DNA from: Paratinospora sagittata | Lineage: Eukaryota; Streptophyta; Magnoliopsida; Ranunculales; Menispermaceae | Length of the DNA stretch: 64,000 bases | NCBI GenBank assembly: GCA_035771175.1 | Contig: CM069607.1 | Span: 18,112,001-18,176,000 of the forward strand | Direction: 5' to 3' | In this document: positions 23,737 through 34,970 of the stretch, piece after piece | How the letters are laid out: the number at the start of each line of letters is the position of its first letter | Position numbering within the stretch: the first letter of the stretch is position 1 | Notes under the pieces: generated by a model | The model's database searches: none | Told to the model about the DNA's origin: nothing | What the model saw: only the letters and a program-made list of their open reading frames with translations | Translations under genes and position numbers: made by a program

Positions 23737-24902
23737 TTATACCTTGACATATTTTTTACTTTTATCTCTAGGTACCGCAAAGTTCTCAACTTGAGCACTC
23801 TGTCTCATTTTGAAGCAGCTGAGATAATTCATTATCCTCGTTTTCCATGTTGACTTCTTTCTTGACATTTTATCAGGAGATCTTTCATTGAGCATCCTTG
23901 ATGAGCTTGCTGAGGGTTGATAACATAGTGTGTATATATCATCAGCCAGTTCACTTCCGCTCCTGGTTGGTATATTTGCAAGAATGTCTTCTCTCTCAAA
24001 TGAAGTTTCTAACTCACTCAAAATGTAATCAATTTCTTGAAAGTTAATTTAAAATTTATTTGAAAACTCGTTTAGAAAATCTATTTTATATTTCCAATTT
24101 TTAGGAAAACTGTTAAAAAAATATTGTACTAAAGTAAAGTGAGATATAGTTTTTCCAAAATATTCAAGTTCATTTACATGATGTATAAAACGTTGCAGGT
24201 TATCATGAACAGACTCACTTTCTAAAACCCTAAAGTGAATGAGTGGTTCTTCTAATGTTTCAACTAGGTTTTTAGTCTCATCCCTTCTTTCCATGGTTTG
24301 CAGGAGATCACAGAACTCCTTTAAACTCATTTCCAATGATTCAACAGATTCAGCTAACATAGTCAGCTTATCATTCCATTTCTTTGGAAGCTTATCACAT
24401 AAATACACTAGAGATATCACTGTAGGTATTTCTGATTCAATTTTTGCATTCCATCAAGAATAGAGTGATATATGTTGCATGCTGTATCGAGAGATTCATT
24501 CTCTGATATTTCAAAGGCATCAAATAGTCTATCAGACTCTTTGAGCTTTTCATCTTGAATGTTAATCTTTTCACAATGAAGTGATTTTAGTGTTTCCCAA
24601 ATCTCCTTGGCACTCTCAAGATGAACTACCCTTTCTACTTCTTCCTCGGGTAGAGAAAAGTACAAGGCACAGACAACTTGAGCGTTAAGTTTGTCATTTA
24701 GTCTTTCCTCATTTGTCCATAGCTCAATAGGCTTGTTGGGCATGGTGTAGCCATTTACAACCATTTTCCATAGACTGATATCCTTAGATCGAAGAAAGGA
24801 TTTCATCCTTATCATCCAATCTTCAAACCAGTCTTTATTGAACAGAGGTGGTTTGTCTAAAGGTTGACCTACTTCTATGACAGTCCCTCTGGTCATTGTC
24901 AT
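23737..24902 (-). pseudogene. Copia A gag
   Basis: The first usable Met after the primer-binding site is at 24,902 (MTMTRGTVIEVG). The open frame to 24,417 contains PPLFNKDWFEDWMIRMKSFL and the UBN2-type capsid helices typical of copia gag. It then shifts frame (24,420-24,049: DKLPKKWNDKLTML ... LVQYFFNSFPKNWKYKI) and again (24,021-23,737, basic tail). The capsid C-terminal segment appears twice: ESLDTACN...LPKKWNDKLTML and ESVHDNLQ...FPKNWKYKIDFL. No CCHC zinc knuckle is left; it would lie beyond 23,737, where fragment B takes over. The gag product would pack the element RNA if intact; this copy is broken. Confidence 0.72.
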
Positions 24903-24944
24903 TGATATTAAAGAAATTGTGAAGTTTCTTTGAAGAGCAACACT

Positions 24945-24956
24945 GCTCTGATACCA
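24945..24956 (-). other. Primer-binding site of copia A (tRNA-iMet)
   Basis: The minus strand TGGTATCAGAGC lies 2 bases after the LTR end. It is the standard complement of the plant initiator-Met tRNA 3' end. Confidence 0.93.
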
Positions 24957-25154
24957 ATTGTTGGCCCAGATATGTCCAAGAGGGGGGGGGGGGTGAATTG
25001 GACACTTAGACAATTTAAAAAACAATTACATTTGCAAAGATCAAAGTGCAGAAAGTAAACAAATATGCACAGTCGATTTATAGTGGTTCGGCTACTTGCC
25101 TACGCCCACTACCTAACCTCCTCAGTTAGGATTTTGAACCTTATCACTAAGGGA

Positions 25155-25315
25155 TTCTCTTACGGGTGACAATCAAACTGTTACACCTTTTCTCAACTTG
25201 TGGGTGTGAGAACAACAGTTACACTGCTTAGCTTATAGGCGTGAGACCAACCTATGTTTTCTAAACTTGCAGGTGTGAGAACTACCGTTTCTCAACTTAC
25301 TGGTGTGAGAAGACC
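25155..25315 (-). repeat. Leader hairpin array in A 5' LTR
   Basis: Plus-strand units such as TTCTCTTACGGGTGACAA, TTCTCAACTTGTGGGTGTGA then GAA, TTTCTCAACTTACTGGTGTG then AGAA. Some loops have lost the exact CCCGTAA (ACAAGTT or CAGTAA). This is the same repeat as LTR1 on the opposite strand. Confidence 0.72.
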
Positions 25316-25974
25316 TGACCTCGTTGAATAAATAATATCTCAGTAGTTTATCTAACTATTGTTACAACCTTGATACATTATACAAGATATGAAATTGAGT
25401 ACAACTGTATCCTATGAACTGTCTCTCAAATTTCTCTTTCAACAAGAATGATATAAGTAAAAATAGTGTTGAACGATTTTAATGAAAACAGTTCAAACTT
25501 TCAAATAGATTTTCAGATAAAGATAGAATGTTAGCTCAGTATGAAAATTATTTGAATACATAAAGTCCCAAAATAAACTCTTTGAAAACAAGGCGACTTA
25601 AACGTTTTCTTGACGAGATGAAAATTTGACTAACTTTCAAAAAGTGTTTTAACTCAGAGAATTTTTGGTGGTCTCTGTATTTATAGACTTGTAAAGATGA
25701 AGTTGTTGTTCATTTGAATTTGAATTTCAAATATGAATGTTTACTCACAACAGGTACAATATATCACGAAAATGGCAACTGCACATTTCATGAATATTCT
25801 AATTTTCTCCAGATACACGAATAAGGAAAGTTTTAGAAGATGTGGTTCGTGAATCAGATAATATCTCTTACAAATACAGAAAAATGATTTTGTATGAAAA
25901 GTTGTTCTGAAAAGTTGGCAAAGAGGACGTACATGTCAGAACAGCAAAAATATCATTTCTGTTGTTTTGCTCCT

Positions 25975-26525
25975 TTGAGGGTGCTCATAGAATATCAGCG
26001 TCCTATTAAACAATGAAGTAAGGGCGCTACTGAATAGTAAGCGTCCTGACTTGCTTTGACAATAAAACAACTTAAATCATGAGGGCGCTACTTCGCAGTA
26101 AGCGTCCTGTTTTGTTTTAAAACATTTGACACACAAGGGCGCTACTCAAGAGTAAGTGTCCTAAACTATTAAAAACAGTTTTAAAACAATGTTAAGTGCG
26201 CTAACAGATAGTAAGCGTCCTGAAAGTTATTTAAGTTGATTCTAAAGATGAGGGCACTCCTACACAAGTAGCGTCCTGATAATTTATTCAACTTATAACT
26301 TATCAGCGTCCTGAAAGATAGAAATCACTTAAAGACAAAAAAAACTTTCAGCGTGCTAAAACTAAGTCAGTGTCCTGACATTCTCAAAGGTTGATAAAAG
26401 GAAGGTCACTACTAACAAGTAAGCATCCTTATTAATCAGTTCAATTCAACCTTGAGCTTCCTAATATTTTATCAGCGTCCTGACTCATCAAGTCGAGGAG
26501 GGCACAGCTAAAACATTAGCGCCCT
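25975..26525 (-). repeat. U3 hairpin array in A 5' LTR
   Basis: On the plus strand at least eight AGGGCGCTACT...AGTAAGCGTCCT units, clearest at about 26,025-26,050, 26,080-26,110 and 26,135-26,165. Upstream of the TATA-like box in the sense direction. Confidence 0.8.
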
Positions 26526-26882
26526 GAAAGACTTTTACAAAAGCTATTTTTGATTTCTCGATTAAAGCTCGATAAAACATCATTATTTCTCTTAATCAAA
26601 TCAAATACTTTAGAAATCATAAGGTACGATTAAAAAGTTACGATCAAAACATGCAAACGATAAAATCTTGCTAAAAGTAAGTTGATCGATAGACTTTATA
26701 TTCTAAGTACAGATCGACTCAGAACTTTACTTTGTGATGTTCAATAGGCTTGTGAGCACAATTTCTTGATCTTGATTCTTGATAAATCTGAAACACTTGA
26801 CAAGATCATTAGATACATAAACTGAAGATACTTGGAATCATCAAAACATTCATATCATGGGGTTCATTGAGATAACATATAT

Positions 26883-27601
26883 ACTAATAGCTAGCTATTT
26901 ATTTTTCATTTCAAATTTATGATCCCACTATAAGGATTCAAGAAATACATATGTTAATAAGATCTTTGACTTTCAACAACTTCCTTCAACTCAAATATAT
27001 ATATGTATAAGGTCTTCAGAGCAACCAATCTATATTTATTCCGCCAATATATATATATGATGTCAATTTAATACAGATTCAAACTAGGTTAATATATGGA
27101 TTCAAACTTAGTAAATTAATTTATTATATCATAAGATTTCTTCATAAATTAAACCTAGGTTTGAATGAATGTGAAGGGGTAAAAAATCTCTTACTTCTAT
27201 AGATTCAAAGCTAGGTCTTCACCCAAGTTATTCCCAAATCATTAAAAAAGAGATGAAAAGTCCAAAAACATTACCTTAGATTTTAGATTCACCCTGTGGA
27301 TGCACTTTGGAATCCTCTTTGACGCGTTTCCAACGCTTCCTCGTTTCCTCTTGGCGGCTCTAGGGTTTTGGGAAAAGTTGGAATGACTTAGAATAACCCA
27401 AAATAGCTTTTTATACAAAAATAAACACCCTAAATCGTTAGGGTTGTATGCGGTTACTGTAGGCGTTACTGTAACACGCTACAATAACCTTTTTTTATTG
27501 TGTGGGCCCCACAATCACACACACACGCATATATATGGGCCCACCTCATTAATGAGTGTGCTTTTTTATTATTATATTATTATTTTATATGGGTTGTGAC
27601 A
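26883..27601 (-). mobile_element. Truncated LTR, host of copia A
   Basis: On the minus strand it starts TGTCACAACCCATATAAAAT at 27,601, with GGGCCC-rich and CACA-rich U3-like sequence, a TGTATAAAAAGC TATA box near 27,415 and a leader-like AAAACCCTAGAGCC. It is cut at 26,882 by the copia A end. The missing half should lie left of the window if A is one intact insertion. Confidence 0.5.
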
Positions 27602-28135
27602 GAAACAGAAACATTAGTGCTATTCTAAACATTATGATGTATGATAAAACTTTTTATTGATTTTTGTCTATTTTGAATTCTTTTATCAAAAATAATATAT
27701 AATTAAGTTTTTTTAAGAATTTTGAGTTTCACTTTACTCAGCCTTGCGCCTCAAGCTAAAGGGCCCCTCATCTCCTTGAGTGCGCCTTGTGCTTTTAATT
27801 ACCTTGGTTGTTATTATACTATGCTTGTTAAATATTTCTATGTGGGTATTGATGCAATAAGATATGTTGATGAAATTATTTTTATTTTTTTTGTAACTGT
27901 ACATGATTATGTTGTATTATTTACAATATGTGTTTCTTTTAATTTTAAATAATATATTTTATAGGTTAAAAAATGTAAACCGATTAACCCAAACCAAATT
28001 GGTTCGGTACGGTTTAGGGGTATAATCGGTTCGGGTTGGTTTACAAAAAGCCAACCCAATGCCCATCGGTTCAGTTTGCGGGTTGGAGTCTAAATGGATT
28101 CAAACCGAACAGATGACACCCCTATTCTTTACATA
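27602..28135. other. Debris with a possible hAT MITE remnant
   Basis: No supported gene. Around 27,735-27,800 is a GCGCCTCAAG...GAGTGCGCCTTGTGC motif. At 27,960-28,125 there are GGTTCGG/CCGAAC-rich sequences ending GATGACACCCCTA, the form of a hAT-type MITE terminus. I cannot find a convincing pair of termini with an 8-bp duplication. Confidence 0.3.
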
Positions 28136-28499
28136 GGCCCTATTTGGCACCGCTTCTCTGCAGCTTCTCAACCGTTTTTTAAGCAAAATCTGCCCAAAAT
28201 AGTTGTTTGGCAAAAACGCTAACCGCTTAAAATCACAATTTTTTCGCGATTTGGAGAAGTTGCCCGAGAGCGGAGAAAGGCAGCTTCTTTGCTTAAGCTT
28301 CTGCTGCATCACAAGAAAGTTACGATTATACCCTCGTCAGACGTTAAGATTTGGGTGATTTGGGTTGAGCTGTTTCCGTTGAGATAAACCAAAGCGCAGA
28401 GAATATCAGATGTTAAGATTTGGTTTGAGTTGTTTCGTTCAAATAACAACGTCAAGATTTGGGTTGATTTGGGGTGGTTTCATTCAAATAGCAACCAGA

Positions 28500-28915
28500 G
28501 CGTAGAGAGATCAACGACTTGAAGATTTGGGTTGATTTTCTATTTTTGTTCTTCAAATAGCAAATGTGATTAGCGAGAGTGCCAAAATTAGAGGAAGAGG
28601 ATAGACATTTGCTTGATTCCCAAAAACCCTAGGTATGTTTTATTGTGAAAATCTCAAAATCTTTACCTTTTTTTTTATCTTCTTGCTTATTTTTTCATCT
28701 GTTTAAGAGGAATCAGACTTGAAGATTTTGGTTGATTTTATGTTTTCATTCTTCAAATAGCAAACGCGAGATCAACGAGAGTGCCAAAATCAGAGGAAAA
28801 GGGTTCAAAGGAAGATGATAGACGAGATTGCATTTGCTTGATTCCCAAAAACCCTAGGTATGTTTTATCATGAAAATCTCAAAATCTTTACCTTTTTTAT
28901 CTTTTTGTTTTTTTT
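28500..28915 (+). repeat. Tandem duplication of about 200 bp in Harbinger leader
   Basis: Two units share CTTGAAGATTT(G)GGTTGATTT, CTTCAAATAGCAAA, GAGAGTGCCAAAAT, TTTGCTTGATTCCCAAAAAC and AAAATCTCAAAATCTTTACC, at about 28,521-28,680 and 28,717-28,895. The second unit has about 25 extra bases. Confidence 0.75.
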
Positions 28916-29479
28916 TTCATCTTCAATTGTTGTTGTTGGTGCCGCTATAGGTGAAATCTGTAATGGGTGTTCTAATTTATTTTTTATTTCATTTAATTCT
29001 TAATACTTTGCTATGTGGAGGTGATGTTCTGGTTTTTTGGTTTTTTTTGGTTTTTTTTTGCTTCAAATAAACAATTTCTAATCCTACCAAGAAGCTACTC
29101 TTCGTTGATTTCTTCTATCCATTCAGATTTATAGTCGTCTACATATGGAGTGATAGATTAGTTTGATCTTCTTACATCATTTACTCCTTTAATATCTTCT
29201 AATAATTATAATGGGCTTGGATTGAGAAGAATCTAAAGGGCTAGCTTGTGACGTCTACCTGATGGTGTTGGTGCACCCAAAAGGGGGGTGAATTGGGTGT
29301 GATGGTCAATTTTAAACATTTCCAATGACTTAGTGATACACATTGGTACATTGAAACTAAATGCACATACTAACCGTAAAGTAAAATGCATAACAAAAAG
29401 TGCACTAAGATTTATAGTGGTACAGCCAAGCCTACGCCCACTACCTAATCTCCCGATTAGGATTTTCTCAATCCACTAA

Positions 29480-29900
29480 CTGATTCTCTTACGGGTGAGA
29501 ACCAAACCGTTACAACTGCCATTTTTCAGGTTAAAGGCAAACCTATTCTTTTACGGGCTAAGGCTGAACCATATTTCCTTTTTTCGAGATGAGGAAAAAT
29601 CCATGTTCCTTTTACGAGATAAAGAAGAACTGTTTTCCTTTTACGGGATAAAGAAGAACTGTTTTCCTTTTACGGGATAAAGAAGAACTGTTTTCCTTTT
29701 ACGAGATAAGGAATAACTGTTTTTCTTTTACGAGAAAAGGAATAACCGTTATCCTTTTACGGGATGAGGAACAACCGTTTTCCTTTTACAGGATAAGGAA
29801 GAACCATTTCTCTTTTACAGGTTCGGAGATAACCTATCATTTTACAGGTTAAGGACACCTTTCCTTTTACTGGTTGAGGAAGAACCATTACATGATTTCA
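29480..29900 (-). repeat. Leader hairpin array in B2
   Basis: About 13 tandem units of about 28 bp. The plus-strand core is TTCCTTTTACGGGATAAGGA then A, with spacer GAACC(G/A)TT. Sense loop ATCCCGTAAA. Stems vary in a paired way: TTCTC/GAGAA, TTCCTT/AAGGAA, TATCCTT with a GAGGAA partner, TCTC with a GGAGA partner. Confidence 0.82.
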
Positions 29901-30889
29901 ACCCTGAAATCATTAAGTGAACTACACTCACTTGTCCTGGTTGTTTCAATCCAGAAACACACCAGCATTACAACACAAACAAATAATATTAGTTCTAACT
30001 GAGTAGAACACTTTACAATTAAACTTATGTGTATAGCATTACAAAGATATATAAATTTGAATACGTACGGCTAAGAGGAAATACACTTACAGTATTCTAC
30101 CTTTCAATGTTCGGTATTGCTCAAGTGCAGAAGCGTGTATGATATGTAAATCAATTAAGTGCTCTTCGAAAGAAATATGATACCAAATAAACATTGACGT
30201 AGAAAATGTAGGACCGGTGTAAATCGAAGACACAGATAGTTTTCAAAATAGATATAGAATCTAAGTATGAAAACTTTTGGTTCAGTATTTAGTAGTTGAC
30301 ATAACTACTGATGTAGTTCAATACAGTACTTAAGATATGTAATCAAGTACAACTGTATCTCTCATGAACGACTTCTCAAATTCTTTCTTCAGCAAGATTG
30401 ATATCAAGTATAGATCAGTGCTGAGAATTTGAGTAGATACCAGATCAAATAGATTTTCAAAGATAGTATAATTGAAGCACAATATGAAAATCTTTTGAAT
30501 ACGTAAACTTAGAATGTTTGAAAACTTTTGAAAGATTGAAAAACGACTAACATTCCAAAAGTTTTTGGCACAATAAAAATTATCGGCAAGTTGTTTGATT
30601 CAAAGGGTTGGTATTTATAGACTTGGTAGACAATAGCCGCTAGACATTTAAAATTCAAATACAGTGTGAACGTTTACACACAACGGCTAGAATGTTATAT
30701 GAAAATGGCAACTGCAATTTTCACTAGCATTTTGGTTCTTTTTAGATTACACGAAAATGAAAGTTTTAGAAAAACTTAATTCATGTATCAGAGAAGATCT
30801 CTGATATATCTGAAAAGGATTATGTGCAAAGATCCGTTCTGAAACAGTAGACTGATATAGTGTACTTGTTAGAACAGTGACGGTTGTTG

Positions 30890-31585
30890 AATTAGCGTCC
30901 TGATTTCGTAATCAACGTCCTAACGCATAATATCAACTTTGTCATTTTGTTCCTTGAGAGCGCTCATTATGTATAAGCGTCTTGCTAAACCATGAAGTGA
31001 GGGCACTAATGATTCATAAGCGTCCTGACTTTCTTTGCGACATAAGTGACTTAACCCTAAGGGCGCTAATGCACAGTTAGCGTTCTGACTTTGTTTTAAA
31101 AATAATTAAGTACATGAGGGTGCTACTTTCCGAGTAAGCGTCCTACCAGTTAAAACATAAAACACAACATGAGTGCGCTACAACTATGTAAGCATCCTAC
31201 CACATATTTAAAACATTTGAAGAACAATACAAAATGCACTGAAGGACAATCAGCGTCCTAAAAGTTATTAAGTTGATTCCCAAAGGTGAGGGTGCTCCTA
31301 TCCAGGTAGCGTTCTGATAGTTTATTCAACTTATAACTATCAGTATCCTCAAAGATACATTCTTTGAAGAACTTTAGGAATCTTTCAGTAAGCTGAAGCT
31401 GAGTCAGCATCTTGACAACTTCAGAAGTTGACTAAAGGGAGGCCGCTACTTACAAGTACGCGTCCTAATGAATCAGTTCAATTCAACCTTGAATATTATC
31501 AGCATCCTAATGAACTATCAGCGTCCTGACTTATCAAGTTCATGAGAGTGCTGCTAACTCATTAGCGTCCTGAAAGACTCTTGAA
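30890..31585 (-). repeat. U3 hairpin array in B2
   Basis: Ten or more GAGGGCGCTA...TAAGCGTCCTGA-type units on the plus strand, for example 30,998-31,030 and 31,060-31,090, upstream (in sense) of the TATA-like box. Confidence 0.8.
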
Positions 31586-32807
31586 AAATAGTTTTGACTC
31601 GCAATTAAAAATACGATTAATGCGAATAAAAACTCGGTAGATTTCAAATTGAATATAGAAAATTAAATCATTTGAAATATCGTAAAGTGTATGATCAAAA
31701 CATGCAAATATGCAAGCGATTTGTGAATGGTTTTGGAAAATATTTGAGCAATGTCGATTAGAAAAAGATATACCTTGAATATTGTGTATTTCTCATTTTC
31801 TCATAATCTTTAAATCCAACTCTTTATTATGAGATCTTCAATAAGAGCTTCGTGCTGGAGTTAAATGTCTTGAACGTTGATCGAAAGATGAAGACTTGAA
31901 GCTTGATCGAATCGTACGTGTGCAGTGATCTGGAAATCATGATATAATCATTAAAGTCCTTTTGATTGAAACAATCTTGAACGTCTGATATGACTTTGAA
32001 TTCCTTGATCGAATCGTTCTTTGGCTTTTTGCTTTCCTGAGGTGCTGAGATAGGTTCTAGATAGAAACTCGTTAGCACCGAAAGTGATTTCGTTTGTGAT
32101 CATCAAAATATACTTCATCAAGTATACTTAGGGATGTGCTAAGTGATGAACCTCTTAGGTTAACAGATGGATCAGTGTAGAAATGGCAAGTACCCATGTG
32201 AAATTCACATAGCTGAGTATATACCAAGTTGTTGAATAATAAAAATGGAGCTAGCATTAATCAAAAAAAAAAGGAAGAAGAAGAACAACAACAACAAGTA
32301 GGAGGTGATGTTCTATTTTTTTTATATTTTTTTAAGCTAAAAAGTTAGGATATTTGGTTGTATCGTCTGTGCTTGATTGAGTTTTGTTTTGCAAACAGGG
32401 TATCTGATATCCCACAACTCCATATCAGCCTTCTAAGTAGTTGTTTCTACTTGAGTTACTACTGTTGAGCCAAGATTTATTTTCCTAGTTTCATCCTTTT
32501 ATATGGATCAATCTCTTATTGATCATACATTTGCTTTTATGCTTATCTTTTATGAACTAAATGAGTAATAGAGTTATGTTTTTTTATCATTAAATGGGAA
32601 AATTGTAAAGTGAACGATTTATATGCAACTATAATCTGAAGCCAAATTCAACTAGGATTTTTTCTTTCTTTCTTTCTTGTTTTCTTAGGAATTAGTGAAA
32701 TTTGAGGGCTAGGATCCACTAATCATGAAAGCACATTTCTTTGGAATTAGTGAAACTTTAAGGACTAGGATCCACTAATCATTTTAGATCTTTATTTTTA
32801 GCTGCAC

Positions 32808-33070
32808 AGTCTCTGGTTTAGTTGTGTTTTTGTAGTTGCAACAGTATGTGTTGAGTACTCCTTGTACTCTTTGTTTTTATTTTGGGATTTAATATATATG
32901 TTGTTTCTTCTAAAAAAAAAATATGGGAATCTACTTTGTGCTGCACGGTCTCTGTTTTAGTTGTGCATTTTTGTAGTTCCAGCAGTTTGTGTTGAGTACT
33001 CCTTGTACTCTTTGTTTTTTTCTTTTTTTTTGGAATTTAAATATATGTTGTTTCTTCTCCAAAAAAAAAA
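32808..33070. repeat. About 130-bp tandem duplication with poly(A)-like ends
   Basis: Two units share GTCTCTG(G)TTTAGTTGTG, GTGTTGAGTACTCCTTGTAC and ATATATGTTGTTTCTTCT, each followed by 9-14 A. Just before (32,690-32,790) GGACTAGGATCCACTAATCA is also doubled. This may be retroposed 3' ends; no ORF. The rest of 32,171-33,368 shows nothing else I recognise. Confidence 0.6.
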
Positions 33071-33368
33071 AAAAGGGATTAGATCTTAAATGAAAAAAGA
33101 TGGAACATGAGCTTTACATATTGGTCATAATTTGAAGTTGTTGAATAATTGGGTTAAAAGATCTTTCCTTCTTACATGGAAAGAGTCTTGAAATTGTTTG
33201 GTAGTGTCATTTTGAAAGGAAAATTTTGTAGTCCTAGATATGCATATTCCTTCTTGTTTATCATTTTAAACACTTGCTCACAATAATGAATAAAGAATAT
33301 ATGAAATTGGTGGGTAGGCTAATCTTTCAAGTATTTTTGTTCAGTGTGTTCATTTTTTCAACACTATT

Positions 33369-34073
33369 ATGGATTCATTGGTAAACGCAAATAGATCTGA
33401 ACAAGAGAGAAAGAGAGAAAATGTTTGTTGGCCTGCATAATTATCAGCAATATGGATAGATATTGTTGTTGAAGAAGTAATGGCAAAGAATAGACCAGGA
33501 TCTCATTTTAACAAACCAGGATGGAAAAAATTAGTTTTCAAGTTTACAAATGCCACTAGAAAGAAGTATACACGATTACAACACAAAAATCGTTGGCATG
33601 CATTAAAAAAAGATTGGCAATTATGGCAATCATTGGTATGAGGGAAAAGTTGTTTAGGATGTCATCATGTAAGGCAAACAGTGGATACAAGTGATGAATG
33701 GTGGAGTGCAAAGATAATGGTATGTTATTTTTTTGTTACTTGATTACTTTTTATTTACATGTTATTTAATAATTTATTAATGCATTATATATTTATACTA
33801 TATATATATATATTAGAAATTCCCAATGTTGCAAAGTTTTGCCAAAGGGGTTTGGAGCATAAATACAAATTAGATATTATGTTTTCAGATATTGCTGCCA
33901 CTACGAGACATGCTTGGGCTCCATCTTCTGGTGTTTTACCGAGACATATGCAAGGACTTGATAATGATGATGAAAATGAAGACAACTGTGGCCGGTGGAA
34001 TCCTCAACATCATGAAACCATGGAGAGCAAATGGAGTCGGATTCGTCCTCAGAAGATTCCAACATTTGCTTAA
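33369..34073 (+). pseudogene. Harbinger Myb/SANT-like DNA-binding protein
   Basis: ATG at 33,369 (MDSLVNANRSEQERKRENV). Then comes a Myb/SANT-like domain: IDIVVEEVMAKNRPGSHFNK, PGWKKLVFKFTNATRKKY, LQHKNRWHALKKDWQLWQSL, ending DTSDEWWSAKIM near 33,719. Stops interrupt it (after CWPA and after WQSLV). A likely intron runs from GTATGT (33,720) to a TTAG near 33,816; the next exon encodes IPNVAKFCQRGLEHKYKLDI and an acidic DNDDENEDN tail. In PIF/Harbinger elements this protein binds the termini and recruits the transposase. It is broken here, so at most an old copy. Confidence 0.65.
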
Positions 34074-34496
34074 CAGATGGTGGTGTAGGGTGCTGGTTAC
34101 ATCGTTTGAGGGGAGGTAGGTTGAGCGGTGGAATGTTTTTTCGTATTGTTGCTCGAATCCGGCCGCCTGACAATTTTGGTAGAAGGTCCTGCCAAGATGA
34201 GGGCACGGGATTGTTTTAGGCAAAATTGTTATGAAAAAGCCATGCACGCTCTGGCGATAAGGATCGTTGTCTGTGTGGTAATGGAGTTGGGGATGCGAAG
34301 TAGTTGTGACTTGACTCTGATCCTGGAGGAGTTGCCATTGATTGCCAAGGAGGCCACTGCGTGTGTGCATCACTATATCCATCAATGTTATTTTCAGACA
34401 TCTGCATAGTTATTCAAGTGAAACGATGTATTAAGATATTTGTAACCAAAGTTTCATCATTTTATTGATAAGTGAAATAGTACATGTATCACATCA
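34074..34496 (-). other. Unassigned segment left of gypsy E
   Basis: GC-richer than its surroundings. On the minus strand an ATG at 34,401 directly follows a CAG and opens about 60 codons (MSENNIDGYSDAHTQWPPWQ...). Two other minus frames stay open down to about 33,900. I do not recognise the product. No LTR, polypurine tract or TSD of gypsy E is visible here, so the left end of E is unresolved. It may be E's 3' end, a captured exon or Harbinger sequence. Confidence 0.3.
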
Positions 34497-34916
34497 TTAG
34501 TTATTACTAGAAAACAATTCAGGGTATTTCTGTTTAATTGTTGCTTCTAGTTCCCATGTTGCCTCATCTATTTTGTGGTGATCCCAGAGCACCTTCACAA
34601 GTGGTATGTTACGTCGCCTTAGTTCTTGAGTTTTTCTATCCAAAATCTGTATTGCTCTTTCCTGATACTTATTTCCTTCCTCAACTCGAACCTTGACTAG
34701 AGGGATGATATGCGAAGGATCAGGATGATACTTTCGAAGCATGGATACGTGAAAAACGTCAGGAACCTTAGACATGGACAATGGAAGGGACAGACGATAA
34801 GCAAGTTTGCCAATACGTTCAATGATCTGAAATGGACCGATATTCCGTAGGGAGAGCTTTCCTTTGATCCCAAAGCGTTTGACACCTCTTGTGGGCTGAA
34901 CTTTTAGAAAAACCAA
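34497..34916 (-). pseudogene. Gypsy E integrase C-terminus with chromodomain
   Basis: 139 open codons on the minus strand: VFLKVQPTRGVKRFGIKGKL, RIGKLAYRLSLPLSMSKVPD, VFHVSMLRKYHPDPSHI (the GPY/F-type module), then QILDRKTQELRRRNIPLVKV, LWDHHKIDEATWELEATIKQ and KYPELF, the degenerate group II chromodomain of Tekay-type elements. Chromodomains guide integration to heterochromatin. This stretch is intact, but it is separated from the integrase core by a short frame break (34,917-34,970). Confidence 0.82.
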
Positions 34917-34970
34917 GTCCCCCTTATCAAATTCTAGAGGCTGCCTCCGCTTGTCATCATAGATCTTCTG

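Larger units (their letters stand above)
1..26877 (-). mobile_element. Nested SIRE-like Ty1/copia element A
   Basis: Read on the minus strand: 5' LTR (24,959-26,877), tRNA-iMet primer-binding site, gag, protease, GAG-pre-integrase and integrase, reverse transcriptase/RNase H, degenerate polypurine tract and the start of a 3' LTR that leaves the window. Later insertions separate the parts: LTR1, G1, F with G2, LTR2 and the B fragment. Removing each solo LTR with one TSD lets the pol frame resume, which supports a single host element. The 3' LTR start (1-140) resembles the start of LTR1, so A and solo LTR1/LTR2 are one family. The right flank 26,878-26,882 is TATAT; the matching left duplication would lie outside the window. 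It is inferred, not proven, that the 5' part (24-27 kb) and the pol part (0-15.7 kb) come from the same insertion. Confidence 0.65.
24959..26877 (-). mobile_element. 5' LTR of copia A
   Basis: On the minus strand it starts TGTTATCTCAATGAACCCC at 26,877 and ends ATCTGGGCCAACA at 24,959, next to the primer-binding site. 1919 bp. The right flank is TATAT. U3 AGGACGC array about 25,975-26,525, TATA-like TCTATAAATACAG near 25,675-25,690, leader CCCGTAA array about 25,155-25,315. It ends in a run of eight or more G on the plus strand (24,980s). Confidence 0.85.
29266..32165 (-). mobile_element. Solo LTR B2, copia B family
   Basis: 2900 bp. Plus-strand start TGTTGGTGCACCCAAAAGGG, end ...CCTCTTAGGTTAACA. 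Exact GATGG duplications lie at 29,261-29,265 and 32,166-32,170. Sense is minus by comparison with B1. U3 array 30,890-31,580, TATA-like GTCTATAAATACC near 30,612-30,625, leader array 29,480-29,900. Confidence 0.92.

Noticed and set aside
29495..29680. CRISPR-like regular repeats with spacers (also 15,953-16,210 and 2119-2301)
   Set aside because: Units are contiguous imperfect hairpins inside plant LTRs with no unique spacers and no cas genes; the open frames across them are a by-product of the repeat period.
33936..34385. 149-codon minus-strand ORF as a host gene
   Set aside because: It overlaps the Myb/SANT-like exon on the other strand, has no recognised domain and competes with two other open frames; kept only as an unassigned segment.
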